64,000 nt of DNA, taken from Hsuehochloa calcarea. Taxonomy: Eukaryota > Streptophyta > Magnoliopsida > Poales > Poaceae. Both the position numbers and the translations under genes were made by a program. The notes under the pieces are model-generated. The model was given only the letters and a program-made list of their open reading frames with translations, had not been told where the DNA came from and ran no database searches. Positions 1-11,569 of this stretch are shown piece after piece. The DNA lies in the NCBI GenBank assembly GCA_036346395.1, contig CM070609.1:27850223-27914222 (forward strand), read 5' to 3'. Every line of letters begins with the position of its first letter. Position 1 is the stretch's first letter.

Positions 1-1735
1 TCGGACCTCCATTTCCTCGGCAACCTTGTTTCCGAGAGGCAAAATCTCCGCCATTAACTTGGCTGCTTCATTCTCTAAACAGTTGAAGTCTTTTTCAATA
101 GCTTGGAGATGAACGAAGGGGTCAGAATTTTTCAGTTTTGCCAAAGCATGGCTGACTCTGTTGGCAACGCCGTCTTTCATTATCTGTGCATGATTTTCCT
201 GAGAAGATGTAAGCAAACCTTTGAGATCTTCGAGGAGTCGGTCACAATAGTTGATCTTTTCCACTGGATCTCTCAAAGTAGGCAGACTTGATCCTGACCC
301 CACGTCAAAAGTTATCTTGTTAAAAGCATTGACTTGTTCAATAAGACTTTACCCAAGAGCTGCCTCCTTGTTATGCTCAAACTCAAGAGCTTTTTCCACT
401 CTTTTTAACTTTTGATTTTGCTCTGCTCGAACAGATCAAAGTTAAAGATATAAAACTTAAATGCATAGTAAACTGGTTAGGTTTTACGACCAGTTACCTT
501 GAATTTTCAACTCACAAACTTCAAATATTTCTTTCCGCCTGGTTGTCAAGTATTCAATCAACCAGTCCTTAGCTTGGCCTTCTTCTTCAAGCTTTGTTAT
601 TTTGGCTTCTTTAGCCATAACTTCTTTCTTATGTGCCTCCAATTCTGTCAATCATGATAAGAGGAGAGTTAAGAAATAATAAAGAGGTACCAAAAAAGAA
701 GAGAAGAGAGCCAGGAAGAAGTGCTTACTTTTTAACTCAAAATTTTCTTTTTCCAAGATAATTATTTGTTGGGTTAGTCCTTAGACCACAACAATGTTCT
801 CAATCATATGCTGCCAAAGATAGCAGATTTCTTTAAAAAAAATTATAAATTTTAAAGAAGAGACAAAGAGAATGGTCGAAGACACTTACCTCAACCATTG
901 TATCAGCATATTGGGAGTACATAATGTTAGAATCTATTTCCAACTGATCCGACATCCTCTTCGAGGCCTCCTCGAACAACTTGTTATCAGGGATTCGACG
1001 GTGGCCGGAGAAGAAACTAGGACGCGGAGACCTTACAACTGGTAAAGAACTCCTCTCCCCTTGAGCGATCTCAACAGGGGGTGGAACCTACTGAGGCTCT
1101 TCTTCAACTCTTGTCTCCTCGGGCACGATTGGAGCCGTTACGGAGATTTGAGCATCTAGGGCTACCACTTGCTCGGAGGCTGGCTCGACCTGTCCCTCAA
1201 GAATTTTCTCCTGAGGGCTGTTCTGGTCGGAAATGGCCGGACCACCAGAAGACCTATCAAAATAAAAGAAAGGAAAAAAATCAAGATTTTAGAATACTAG
1301 AAGCTACGAACAGGTATGTACTTTCTTAATTCTCTTTCATATATACATAATTGGTCGTCCTTTTGTCTTCATCTTGAAACACCCGGGAGCATAATCTGTG
1401 GCGTTTTCCTTCCTTTTCTTCTCCACCAATTTTAGTGGTTCTAAACCAGTCGGGATAGTTAAACCCTTCATGTCCTCCGACCTCTGATCAAAAGTGATGG
1501 CCTCGACCAGATGGCCGAGGTCCTTAACCAGCTGGTCGGAGACGGTGTCCTCATTGGATTTTGGGATAGTTGCCTTGGTAGCACGCAAGAACAAGGTAAA
1601 ATGTAATCTAAATTGCAAATATATGATTAAATTCAAAAGGTGGGATTCCGCAGAGGTCCTTTACAGTTGGTCTAGTCGACATAGGTGAAGAACGAGAGTT
1701 TTCATAATGAAGAAACTAATCAAATGAAATTCAAG
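1..1735 (-). mobile_element. Retrotransposon-associated coiled-coil gene remnant, partial
   Basis: The minus strand reads as interrupted exon-like pieces rich in Glu, Lys and Leu, for example the peptide KDWLIEYLTTRRKEIFEVCE around 500-580. Short AT-rich, intron-like gaps separate the pieces. A possible start codon lies at 1680-1682, and a TATA-like TATATATGG stretch (minus strand) lies near 1757-1765. Multi-exon coiled-coil proteins like this often sit beside or inside Ty3/gypsy-type elements in grass genomes; I place it there by style, not by a recognised catalytic domain. The gene continues past the left edge. Reading frames do not join cleanly, so exon boundaries are not assigned. It could also be a decayed host gene. 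Confidence 0.4.
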
Positions 1736-2205
1736 AAAACTAGAGGGGTGCGACCTCCATATATAGGGAAGGGGAAGCCGCACATAGCTAACAAAATAGG
1801 GGGTAGTACTATTCATATACTATTCATAGCCATGTTACTGTTCACATGAACAGTATGAGCCCCATTAGGTGGCCGGCAAGCATATGGGCCAATTCCGGTA
1901 CGATTACAAGGCCCAAATTGGCTTAAATTGGTGATATAACAAATTTTTTGACAATTCCAAAGACCACAGAAGGAATTTGGAGGTGAGGCTGGATTCATTG
2001 GAAAGGACTCGGAATAAGCTTTTCAACAAGCCTAAGAACACCCGAATCGGACTCCGTTTGCAAAAGTTATGCGCATTTGAAGTCGGTGGTATCTCCGGAG
2101 GCCGAATTGGATTCCAAAACGCATCCAGCTTGAACTATTGCTTAGCTTGGACAAAAAGTGATGTCATGCTGCATAAATATACATTTTCATATTAGGTAGC
2201 ATCAT
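1736..2205. other. Gene-free stretch, possibly LTR-derived
   Basis: I see no convincing coding region here. The sequence has the look of grass LTR DNA: a directly repeated TACTATTCATA-type tract at 1808-1828 and stretches typical of untranslated LTR leaders. No TG/CA termini or target-site duplication could be fixed, so it is not called as an LTR. Confidence 0.3.
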
Positions 2206-3549
2206 ATAGTTCATATAATATAAATACACTGCTAAAAACGAGCTCACCTGATAATTTAAGTGAAGCGTACGAGCTCTTGTAATTTGAATAGCAAGCATAG
2301 CAAATGTGGTTGTATCCATAGGGGTCATGTCCTCATCATCCTCCCCTTCTTGAAAATAAAGCCGTTCTCGGCTTTTGATAAGCTAAAAATAGGGTAAAAA
2401 AGAAGCCAAGGTGTATGCATGGTATATGTATATGTCATCTGTTTTAACTGTTTTTCGTTGTTGCACAATTAATGTTATAAAACAGCAGCGATCATAAAAG
2501 CTCATTGTATTATTAGCCCAAGAATAATAATATATGTTAATGAGCAAAACAAAATTTCTCACACAACAATTATTGCAACTAGTTTTGCAAATGTAAGTGA
2601 AGCATTTATACAATTCAAATATCTGAAGTTGTAAACTTGTAGTGGTAGCACATATGGGCAAATCTACAACCTTTGGAATCAAACAAAGTTCATCCATATA
2701 GTCATATTTCAATTGAGCGTTAGCAAATTCATCTAGCAAGGGTGGAAAGATTTGAAAGTTCTTCCATACTTCAACATTATTATGCAGATTGTCAATACTA
2801 GATGGTGCAATAAGAGATGAACACATAGGCATTGGATGATCACTAAAATTTATTTTCCTCACATAATGAACAAGATTCGGTACACAAGAATTGTTGTTCA
2901 AAACTGTAAGCATCAATTCATCTATGTGATCACAAGTTATGCATATTCGATACACATGAAATTGATTGTCTACACCATAATCTCTAATCTAATCAAACTT
3001 ATATCCAGTGGCGTACGCACTAGATAAGAATTTCAAACATGCAATTTCAGAAACTTTCTCCATAGCATGTGACAATTTCATCGGTGGCTTCAACATAATG
3101 TAACATAAAGAATCAATGGGAGAAATTCTAGTCAAAACTTGTTTATGTCTAACCAATTCCACATAATCATTATATGTGATTGAATCATCATATGAATCAC
3201 TCAAAATAGCAGATAATTCAATTATGTTACCACATGGTGTACTCAAGTCAACAGGTAAATCAACAAGTTTACCACATGGTGCACTAAAATCAATGCAGTT
3301 TGAATTCTCTTCGTGAAACATGTGCATATCAGAATTATTTTCCACTAATTTTTGCTCTAAAATAGCATGAACAGTGGACAATTGTAGTTCTTCACAAGCA
3401 TACTCACCTTGAGTGATGATAGCACCATGATCTATACCTTTTTGGCTCTCCTCAGATGATGTAGGTGCATCCATCTCCTCTAATGACATAATATGCACCA
3501 GATCACCCTTCATCTCTTCAAGCATCTCGGCGGTATTTGTAGATGGAGT
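2206..3549 (-). pseudogene. Gag/polyprotein-like remnant of an LTR retrotransposon (downstream part)
   Basis: On the minus strand an open frame runs from the left edge of the solo LTR (3549) to 2989 and is followed by a shifted open frame at 2955-2383. A final piece near 2230-2340 reads DDEDMTPMD then ITRAR, like the GPMTRARA-type tail found on many plant retrotransposon polyproteins; a relative of this tail occurs at 42168-42368. The upstream continuation lies at 5785-5872 and 16845-16960, beyond two later insertions. The acidic middle part (2989-3549) is not recognised. The order suggests a deletion derivative in which a gag-like start is joined to a polyprotein tail, with no reverse transcriptase between them. 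It is broken and not expected to be functional. Confidence 0.55.
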
Positions 3550-3554
3550 AGGAG
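3550..3554. repeat. Target-site duplication AGGAG, left copy
   Basis: The 5-bp direct repeat AGGAG flanks the solo LTR; the right copy is at 5785-5789. A 5-bp duplication is the usual size for LTR retrotransposon integrases. Confidence 0.9.
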
Positions 3555-5784
3555 TGTAATATTCCAAATTTCATTTAGGGAGGATTTTATTCGGGAGAGA
3601 GAATCTTTTTAAAATTTGAAGTTTTCGGGGAACTTTTGGACCCTAGGCCTCCGGCCCAGGCTAATGCGACCGTGGACGGCCTATGGCCGACCAAGAGTGG
3701 GCCAAGGAGGGGGGGGGGGCGGCGCACCAGGTCCAAGGCCCATGCGCCCCACTACCCTCCCAACCCTAGCCGGCCCCCCTTCTCCCCCTCTCCCTCCCCA
3801 CTTCTCCCCTTGAGCCGCCACCCCCACTCCCCCAAACCGACACCTCCCCTACCCCTTGGTGCCGCCTCCTCCCCTTGGTGCCGGCCCCCGGTGATCCCCG
3901 ACGCTGCCCCCAAGGTCTTCCCCGAAGCCGCATCCTCCTGACGTCTCCTCTGGCCGGTTTCTTCCCTCGTTTTGGCCAGCCACTTGAAGGGAGGCAGAAG
4001 GAGAAGAGGGGAAGTTCTTCGGGAGGTTAATCAACATATCCCTGTGGGTCTTCAAGGGTAACGAAGAGTCTAAATTGTTGTTTGATACAGTTTGGAGGAA
4101 GAATTGATTATTTGGATTGAACCGACATGCTGTAGTAGAAATCCAGAAACTGTCCAGAATGCTGCGCGGCCGATTTCAACCTCTTAAAGGCCGACCTGGA
4201 GGTTCACTCCTCCTAGAGAATTGTAGCCACGGTTCTTAGCTTTCCATATCCACCACGATCACCAGATTCCAATCTGTGGTTCAAAAGTTATGATAGATTC
4301 CTTATTGCTATCCTGAGAAACCTGATGAGAATTGTCAGTATAGTTGTTTAATAAAATATGACTTGTTTAGGATCCGATTCAGACTTGTCATCCAACACAA
4401 TTTCTGTAGATAATTTTATCTTCTTTCCAGATTGATAAAGAAAACTCAAATTGGACTAATAGATTAAAAGTTATGTTATGTTCTTCGCTGCTGTTCGGTT
4501 TGTCTGTACAGATGTCTGTCAGGCATTTTCAACTGCTGTTTAGTCAAATGATTTGGCAGAATTAGGAAATCTTGTCAACTAGAGTTTTGTAGGTTTGCTC
4601 ATTACGTTTCATTGCGCACCGGACTCATGTCATTCTGAGTTCCAGATCATTAACTATTCTTTTTTCCGTACCGCTGTCCAGTAGGGTTTCAGTTGACTGA
4701 ATTGTTTGATTTCAGTGTTGGGTCCGTTGGTTGTGTTGGATAGTCGGGGGGTTAGTGTAGATCACTAGTAGCTTTGTCATACTATGTTGTTCTTATTTCG
4801 AGTACATATTTGTGTAGGCGGTGAGGCGGCGAGTGTAGGAGCACCTTCGTTGCCTCCTAGCACATCACATCGTGGAAGGCAAGTACAATGTGTTAAGATA
4901 TATTGATTTCTGATGAATGTTTATTGATGTGATGTTATTGTTATGATCCATGTTCATACTCCATGATATACATTTCGTTCTTAGTTGATAATCCATGTGG
5001 ATGAATGTGGTGACATTCATTGCATATGTTTTATTCCATTTATACGTTGTTCAAGTTCCGTCCACGGGAGTGGAATTACAAAGACCCATCAATTCCAGTA
5101 TGGGCACGTAAGACCCACCATTCCAATGTGGGAAATTTCGGACACCCGTATGAAACGTTCTTCATACGGTGATTGGATCCCCGGACTTTGTTAAGGACGG
5201 GCTTAGGTGAACACCGACGGGTGTGTCATTCGCTATACCGGTATGAGCATGCGTGCAGTCCATTCCTTTCAATGCATCCATTCATTCCATTCATACACAT
5301 CAGTTTCAAGAGTTAAGTTCATAGTTCGTATTAAGATTGACTTGTTCATAACCTTGTATGTTCAATTGTTTGTTGTACTTGCTGAGTTTCGACCCATTCT
5401 TGTTTTCTTTATTTATTTAGGTGAACATGATGATGGCTTTGTTGGGAGGGATTAGACAAGCACCTTTCACTCAGTTCACAATAATTTACCTTCATTAATA
5501 AGTTTGATTATGTCTTCCATTTGATAAGTGAGCAACTGTAATAAATAAATTTAAGACTACATGATATTTCTCTCCATGTTATGTTTTGTTAAATGCTGCT
5601 AGTGGTTTGTTTTACTTACTCCCTGATTATATTCCATTGAATTCAGTCTTTATTCCTGCCATGCTACTATGAAAGTTGGTCTCTTTATGTACTTAGAGGA
5701 GTTACAGTTTAAATTCTTCCGCAATGTGGTTGTATGTTAGTTCTTTAGGTAACATCTTAGCTTTCGAATAGCCAGGGTGTTACA
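3555..5784 (+). mobile_element. Solo LTR (2230 bp) with TSD AGGAG
   Basis: It begins TGTAATATTCC and ends GGTGTTACA, an imperfect short terminal inverted repeat of the TGTAACACC type. It is flanked by AGGAG at 3550-3554 and again at 5785-5789. Removing the LTR and one AGGAG joins the minus-strand gag-like frame on either side without a shift, which supports both borders. The orientation is inferred from similarity of layout to the LTR at 21391-24949. A GC-rich block with a long G run (3660-3960) produces only spurious ORFs. The family is not named; long TGTAACACC-type LTRs are usual for Ty3/gypsy elements of grasses. Confidence 0.9.
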
Positions 5785-5872
5785 AGGAGTTAAAACAATG
5801 TTAGCATTTTCAGTTACCTTAGGTTGCACCTCGCTTGTGACCGTGGGTGGTGGAGGTACAAAACGACGTTGC
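5785..5872 (-). pseudogene. Gag-like fragment between two insertions
   Basis: This short piece on the minus strand encodes LQRRFVPPPPTVTSE and more, in frame with the ORF left of the solo LTR and with the fragment right of the copia element. The motif RRFVPP after a WEQMKKK-type helix is typical of the capsid part of plant Ty3/gypsy Gag proteins. Only 88 bp separate the two insertion sites that bracket it. Confidence 0.75.
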
Positions 5873-5877
5873 AATTT
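5873..5877. repeat. Target-site duplication AATTT of the copia element, left copy
   Basis: AATTT stands directly before the left LTR terminus TGTTGGACC and again at 16845-16849, directly after the right terminus CCACA. The match confirms a single insertion event for the element 5878-16844. Confidence 0.9.
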
Positions 5878-7656
5878 TGTTGGACCGTAAAGGCGACTAG
5901 AGGGGGGGGGGGGTGAATAGGACCACGCTCACTTTTTCACAAATTATGAACTCAATACAATTTCACTCCAGTAGCTATTAGAAAGCTATGAAGATCAATA
6001 TACGATCTGTGGAAGACTAGTATTGAATCCAATAAAACCCCTAAGCAATGCGACAATAATCGGCAAGAATCAAAGCAACACAAGTCTGGCGGTCGACCTC
6101 AGTAGTGAACCGGTCGGACCGATTGCAAGCGGTCGGACGCTGTTATCTCGACGGTCGGACCGCTCCAAATCGGTCGGACCGGTGGTAACGGCGATCGGAC
6201 GGCGATCGTAACCGATCCAAAGCGATAAAATCAGCCGATGACGAAGTTGCAATTAGGTCTAACTTTTGATTCTCAACTCCAAACTTCACGAAACTTTGCA
6301 CACACCTTCTCTATGCTATTGAGGACCTATTCGATCGAATATTATGATAATTCTTGGAGCGATCTTGAGCAATTACCAATTGATTAACGAAGGTCTAAAA
6401 CCGGGCAAGAACGAAAACTTGATCCTAAAGCTTGTTCGTGAGGATTGATGATCAAGATGATGCTAGATAGATTCACACATATCACAGCAAGCTAATTCAC
6501 GTGAAAGAATCAATCACAAACTCGCGGATCAAAGAAAGCCCTAAAAACACGAAATTGAAAGCAAGAACGAAAAGAGACTTATCTCAAGCAAACCTTGCAT
6601 AGATTGATTTCGTGATTGTTCTTTGGATTACATCCACACCATCATGGATCGATGGACAATCAAAGATCACGAAATTCACCACAAACCATCAAGAGCCCTT
6701 GCCTCCACCTCAACTCCCTAAAGACAATTAGGGTTTTGAAACATAAAAAGCGAGAGAGAGAGATGCACCACCATCTCCTCCTATTTATAGTGGAGGCCTA
6801 AAACTCTTAGGGTTTGACTTAATTGGGCTCCGTTAAGGCCCACTAACAAGCGGGTCACACACGCACGCCGCAGCGCCGTCTTTAACCTTTTGACCTAAAC
6901 CGCTTCACCATGCATCATGGATTCGCCAATAGGTCACCCTTGTCCATCTTGTGTCACGCTTGAGTCGTTGACCTCACCCGCATCGTCGATCGTTCGGACC
7001 TCAACTCTTCACGTCTAGTCCCGATTCTCCTCGCCGTTGACCGTCGTTGACCACCAAGCTACCCGCACAACCACGCACAAGAAAACACGTATTCGGAACA
7101 AGTTCTTCACAACTTGACCCATGTTAGTCAAAACATGCATCATGCAAATCATATGCCATGAAACCAATGACTTTGATCTAACAAAACAACATCGCCACGA
7201 AGTTGGCGGCGTTCAAGTAATTCACGGTCGACCGCTCCGGTGAGCGGTCGGACCGCCATGGCGGTCGGACCGCTCCACAATGAGCCGGCCGACCGCCTTA
7301 GGACTTAGCCAAATTCAAGCTCCCAAAATCCAAACCTTCGGAAACTTTAAACCAATAGAACTTTTCACCGAGACTCAAAAATCATGAGACCAAGTGCATT
7401 GGGATCCCCTTACTTGTCTACAACACCTATTTTTGGCCCACTCGATTTGAACACTTTTGGTTATCGCGGTCCGATCGCCCCACTGGCCGGTCCCGACCGA
7501 TTTGGGACCGGCGGACCGCCGTGCAAGGACCGGTCGGACCGCTTCGAGCGATAAGCACGTAACTTTGTCGAAAACGCGTGAAACGACAAACCGTAAACGC
7601 CATTGCCAATTGTTACATCATCCTAAGATCCGGAGCATATCCCCATGAAATCCACA
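5878..7656 (-). repeat. 3' LTR of the copia element
   Basis: On the plus strand the LTR runs from TGTTGGACCGTAAAGG to CCATGAAATCCACA. It pairs over its whole length with 15069-16844. Two clusters of the near-palindrome GGTCGGACCG lie toward its ends (about 6085-6215 and 7225-7550). A long C/G run sits just inside the left terminus (5905-5915). Confidence 0.93.
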
Positions 7657-7668
7657 ATCTCCCCTTGA
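7657..7668 (-). promoter_or_regulatory. Polypurine tract of the copia element
   Basis: On the minus strand the bases directly before the 3' LTR read CATCAAGGGGAGAT. This is a typical copia polypurine tract, the plus-strand DNA synthesis primer, and it fixes the LTR border and the element's orientation. Confidence 0.85.
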
Positions 7669-9495
7669 TGAACACATTGGCAATTATCCGAAAAGTGTAA
7701 GTAAGAGGTTTGAAAACGAGTTTACTCGCGGTTTTCGACAAAGGCACAACTTGGTCCATAAGCAAGAAAAAGCAATGAAAATGACCAAGCTGGCATCAGA
7801 ATAGTATAGGTATGTGAGACAAAGCAAAAGTAAGCATAAAAACTTTAATTTCCAGAAACGGGTCAAAATTATCACATAAGGTCCATATGAAAGAACAATT
7901 GTTCAATTAACCTATGATCATTGTGAGGATAAAAGAATGCAATTCAAGTTCGAATATTCAATAAGACAATAAGAATGCAACTCAAGAACTCCCCCTCACT
8001 ATGATCATCAAATTTCAAATTTTCAGTTTCTCCCCTTTGTATAAACTTCTCCCCCAATCTTCTTATTAACACATCTTCTCCAAATAAGAGTAGCAAAGAA
8101 ATATTACACATCTTCTCCCAAAGAAATATCTTTTCATTTAACACATCTTCTCCCCTTTGACAATGGATTCATCAAGGAATCACGCCTTCCTCTCATCCAG
8201 GATAACAAATAGAGAATAAAGAAACAAGCGAAACAAAAGAAGCATAAAGAGGAATATGCATGAAGTGCAATGGAGTGGCTTCAATTTTTGTATTTTCAAT
8301 TTTTGATTACAAGAAGCTTTGGAGATTACCCAAAAGAACAAGCTAGTATCTCGAATAATGCACAAACAAAGATATCAAGCTGACAGCTAGCAAGATCATG
8401 GTAAGACATATATATCAAAGCTAAGCACAAAGGCTCAAAAGTAAAGCGATGATTTGATCAATTTAAGCAACGCTTCAAATTCAACAAGTTCATCAACAGA
8501 GATCCTAAAGTGAAATTGGCCATGTCAAATGTCAAAGTGAGATCAAAAATCTAACAAAGACCACATTAAGAGTCAATCAAGTCCGTATTGAATCATTTTG
8601 CTCAATATTTTGTAAACGCCCATTTGTCAACATTTTTCTCATTTGCATTGAATATTGAAGTTGACTAATGATCTAACTTAGTGACAAGATCTGGACTAGG
8701 AGCCATCCACAAACTCATCCTAAGCTTCGACCAAAAGTTGTTTAAAGGTATATCTTAGTAAAGAAGATCCCGGACTAGGAGCCATCCACAAACTCTTTCT
8801 AAGCTTCTACAAGGCGACAAATCTTGAGGTTCATGTCATTTCGACAAGCGGTCCCCATGAGATCGTTCGGATCATCAAACTATCTCCAAGTTCATGTCAT
8901 TTGACAAGCGCCTCGTAAGAATAGTTTGGCACAATTTAAGCATAAGACAATCTTGATTTTCATTTTCACACGAGCATTTTAGAATCTCAAGAACACAAAC
9001 GCTCAAGTAATGGTCAATTTTAGATCAAAGAGCTAACAAAGCAATTACACAGGCCAATGTCACAAGAGGAGCACTAATTGCGCAACTCGCTAAAACATCC
9101 ACAAATTGCAATTTCTTAGTTTGAGTTATTTAAAGGTTCTAGCTCATATAGCAAAGACTTAGCTACACATGTAAAAGCATGATAATTCTAGCAAGTCAAA
9201 GAACTAGACATGACATTGAGCAAGAATTGAAATACAAAAGCTCCAAAGGGTAATAGGCAAAGCTTCATCATTTTTAAAAGATAAGCAGAAAATCTTATAT
9301 TACAATGCATCTTTTTGGATTTTTCATACCACTTGTTGTAACCACTTGTTGTATTTTTCATAAGAATGCAATATGATACAATGAGATGCAATAAAAGCCT
9401 AAACACCTAACAAGTTGAAAAGATCACTAAGTTCAGAAAAAGAACAATAAAAGATCAAAAGAACAAGGAAAGGTTAGAAAAGATCAAACTCCCCC
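7669..9495 (-). other. Non-coding spacer between pol and 3' LTR of the copia element
   Basis: About 1.8 kb lies between the pol stop codon and the polypurine tract. I see no protein domain in it. It holds imperfect direct repeats: GGACTAGGAGCCATCC at 8693 and at 8772 (79 bp apart), and a TTCATGTCATTT motif twice (about 8830 and 8890). Several C-rich strings such as ACTCCCCCTC recur near 7985-8155. Such long spacers occur in some large plant copia families. Confidence 0.7.
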
Positions 9496-10660
9496 TCAAA
9501 CCAACCCATAAGGATAAATTACCCCTAACTCACTTCTCAAAGAGGAAAATCTGGTTTGATCTAAAGGCTTGGTAAGAATATCTGCCAGTTGAGCTTGGAC
9601 TCTATGAAGTGCATCACAATATCACCTTTTCAACATGATCTTTAAGGAAGTGAAAGCGAATGTCTATGTGCTTAGTCCTAGAATGTTGCATTTGGGTTTT
9701 AGCAATATTAATAGCGAAGTGTTATCACGAAAAGAGGAACACTAGCAAAGTTTAACCCATAATCTTTCAAAGTGGGCGTCATCCACAAAATCAGCTCTGA
9801 CAACTAGCAAGACTACAAACTCCGCCTCGGAATGGATTGTGCAATGTAAGACCTTTCTAGAAGACCAAGATACAAGAGAAGTGCCTAGGAAGTGACAGTG
9901 CACGAGGTACTCTTCCTATCTAACAAACACCGCAAAATCGAATCAAAAAACCTCTAATGGACAAAGTCAAGAGCGGAATACCAAATGCCATATAAAAGGG
10001 TAGAGTGTAAATACTGAATATGCGCTTAACGGCTTGGCGATGGGAAGTTCTCGGAGACGCTGAAATCTTGCACAAAGACATACCGTGAAGTGAATGTCCG
10101 GTCTCGAGGCCACAAATCTGAAGAGAGCCGATCATCTTTGCGGTACTCGCGTTGATCCACGACTTCTCCTTCCTCATCCGGATCCAAAACGATCGAAGTT
10201 GCCATGGGAGTGGAAATTGGCTTGCAATCACCCATGTTGAAGCGTTTAAGTAGATCTTTAGTGTACTTCGTCGATGGATGAAAGTTCCTTCCTTGCATTG
10301 CTTGATTTGAAGTCCCAAAAGTAATTAAGCTCTCCCATCATACTCATCTCAAATTCCTGGACATAGTGTCGAGAAAAGTTGAAACAAGAGCATTAGAGGA
10401 ACCACCAAAGATAATATCATCCACATAAATTTGAGCAAGCGGAAGTCATTGTCACGCCTAAGAATAAATAGAGTTTTATCCACTTTACCCATCTCAAAAT
10501 TATTTTTAAGCAAGAAGGTCTTAAGTCTATCATACTGGGCTCTAGGGGCTTGTTTAAGACCATATAATGCTTTAGATAGCTTGAAAACACGATTTGGATA
10601 TTTAGGATCCTCAAAACCGGGGTTGCTTAACATACACTTCCTCATCTATGAAACCATTTA
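9496..10660 (-). pseudogene. Copia pol, C-terminal part: end of reverse transcriptase and RNase H
   Basis: The minus strand carries the YGLKQAPRAQ motif of copia reverse transcriptase (about 10530-10560), an IYVDDIIFG-type catalytic stretch near 10415-10435, and the RNase H tail with TKHIDIRFHFLKDHVEKGDI near 9620-9690, ending in SELGVIYPYGLV and a TGA at 9496-9498. These domains normally form one frame; here they are spread over at least three frames by small indels. The RNase H degrades RNA in the RNA/DNA hybrid during cDNA synthesis. Confidence 0.85.
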
Positions 10661-11240
10661 AAAAGGCACTTTTAACATCCATCTGATATAATTTAAAACC
10701 TTTTGATGCAGCAAATGCAAGCAGAATGCGAATGGCTTCTAGTCTAGCAACAGGAGCAAATGTCTCATCAAAATCTAACCCCTCAACTTGGCTGAAACCC
10801 TGAGCTACCAATCTGGCCTTATTTCTAACCACAGAACCATCCTCACCTTGTTTATTCTTAAACACCCAACGGGTTCCTATAACATTATGACCACTAGGAG
10901 GTTCTACTAGGTTCCAAACTTTGTTTCTTTCAAAATTCTCTAACTCCTCATGCATGGCATTTACCCAGCTAGAATCAGATAAAGCATGTGATATATCGCG
11001 GGGTTCAAAAGAAGCAACAAAAGCCGAATGAGAGTAGAGATTTGGATCATTATACCTGGAGCGAGTGACTCGCTCATGTAGATTACCTATTATCTGTTCC
11101 GGAGGATGCTGTCTCTGAATGCGAAGTGGAGCGCCCGGGTGAGATGTCGTTTCTTCGACCTCCGCAGGTACTGCTGATGATGATGATGCAGCAGGAGCCT
11201 CAACTGAAGGTGAAGTAGACGTAGCAGGTTCTTGTATCAA
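10611..11240 (-). pseudogene. Copia reverse transcriptase, N-terminal half
   Basis: The frame contains the hallmark of Ty1/copia reverse transcriptase: WVNAMHEELENFERNKVW, then GTRWVFKNK, KARLVAQGFSQ, DFDETFAPVARLEAIR and QMDVKSAFLNG, all expected for the RVT_2 family. The N-terminal 70 residues are Ser/Pro/Ala-rich, like the linker that follows integrase. The frame breaks before the catalytic Asp pair, which lies in a different frame at about 10415-10435. It would copy element RNA into cDNA. Confidence 0.9.
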
Positions 11241-11569
11241 TATGGGCGCCTCAGCTGCAGACAGATGAGGGAATGATATTAGCCGTCCTCATCTTCCTCC
11301 ACAAAAATACTCTCTGTCACCTGTAAATCATCTGTAGCAATTGATCTAGCTCCAGGGCTAGTCTCATCAAAAGTGACATTACAAGTCTCCTGAATAATGT
11401 TAGTCTCAGTATTAAAAACTCGAAAGCCCCTCGAATGAGCAGGATAACCCAGAAATACCCCATCAAAAGTTCTTGATTCAAATTTATCTAAGTTGCCTGT
11501 CTTAAGGATAAAACATTTTGATCCAAAACTCGAAATGCGAAAGCAGAGGGTTTTCTACCAAAACGAAGC

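Noticed and set aside
3616..3941. Pro-rich plus-strand ORFs
   Set aside because: They lie within the solo LTR 3555-5784 and are low complexity.
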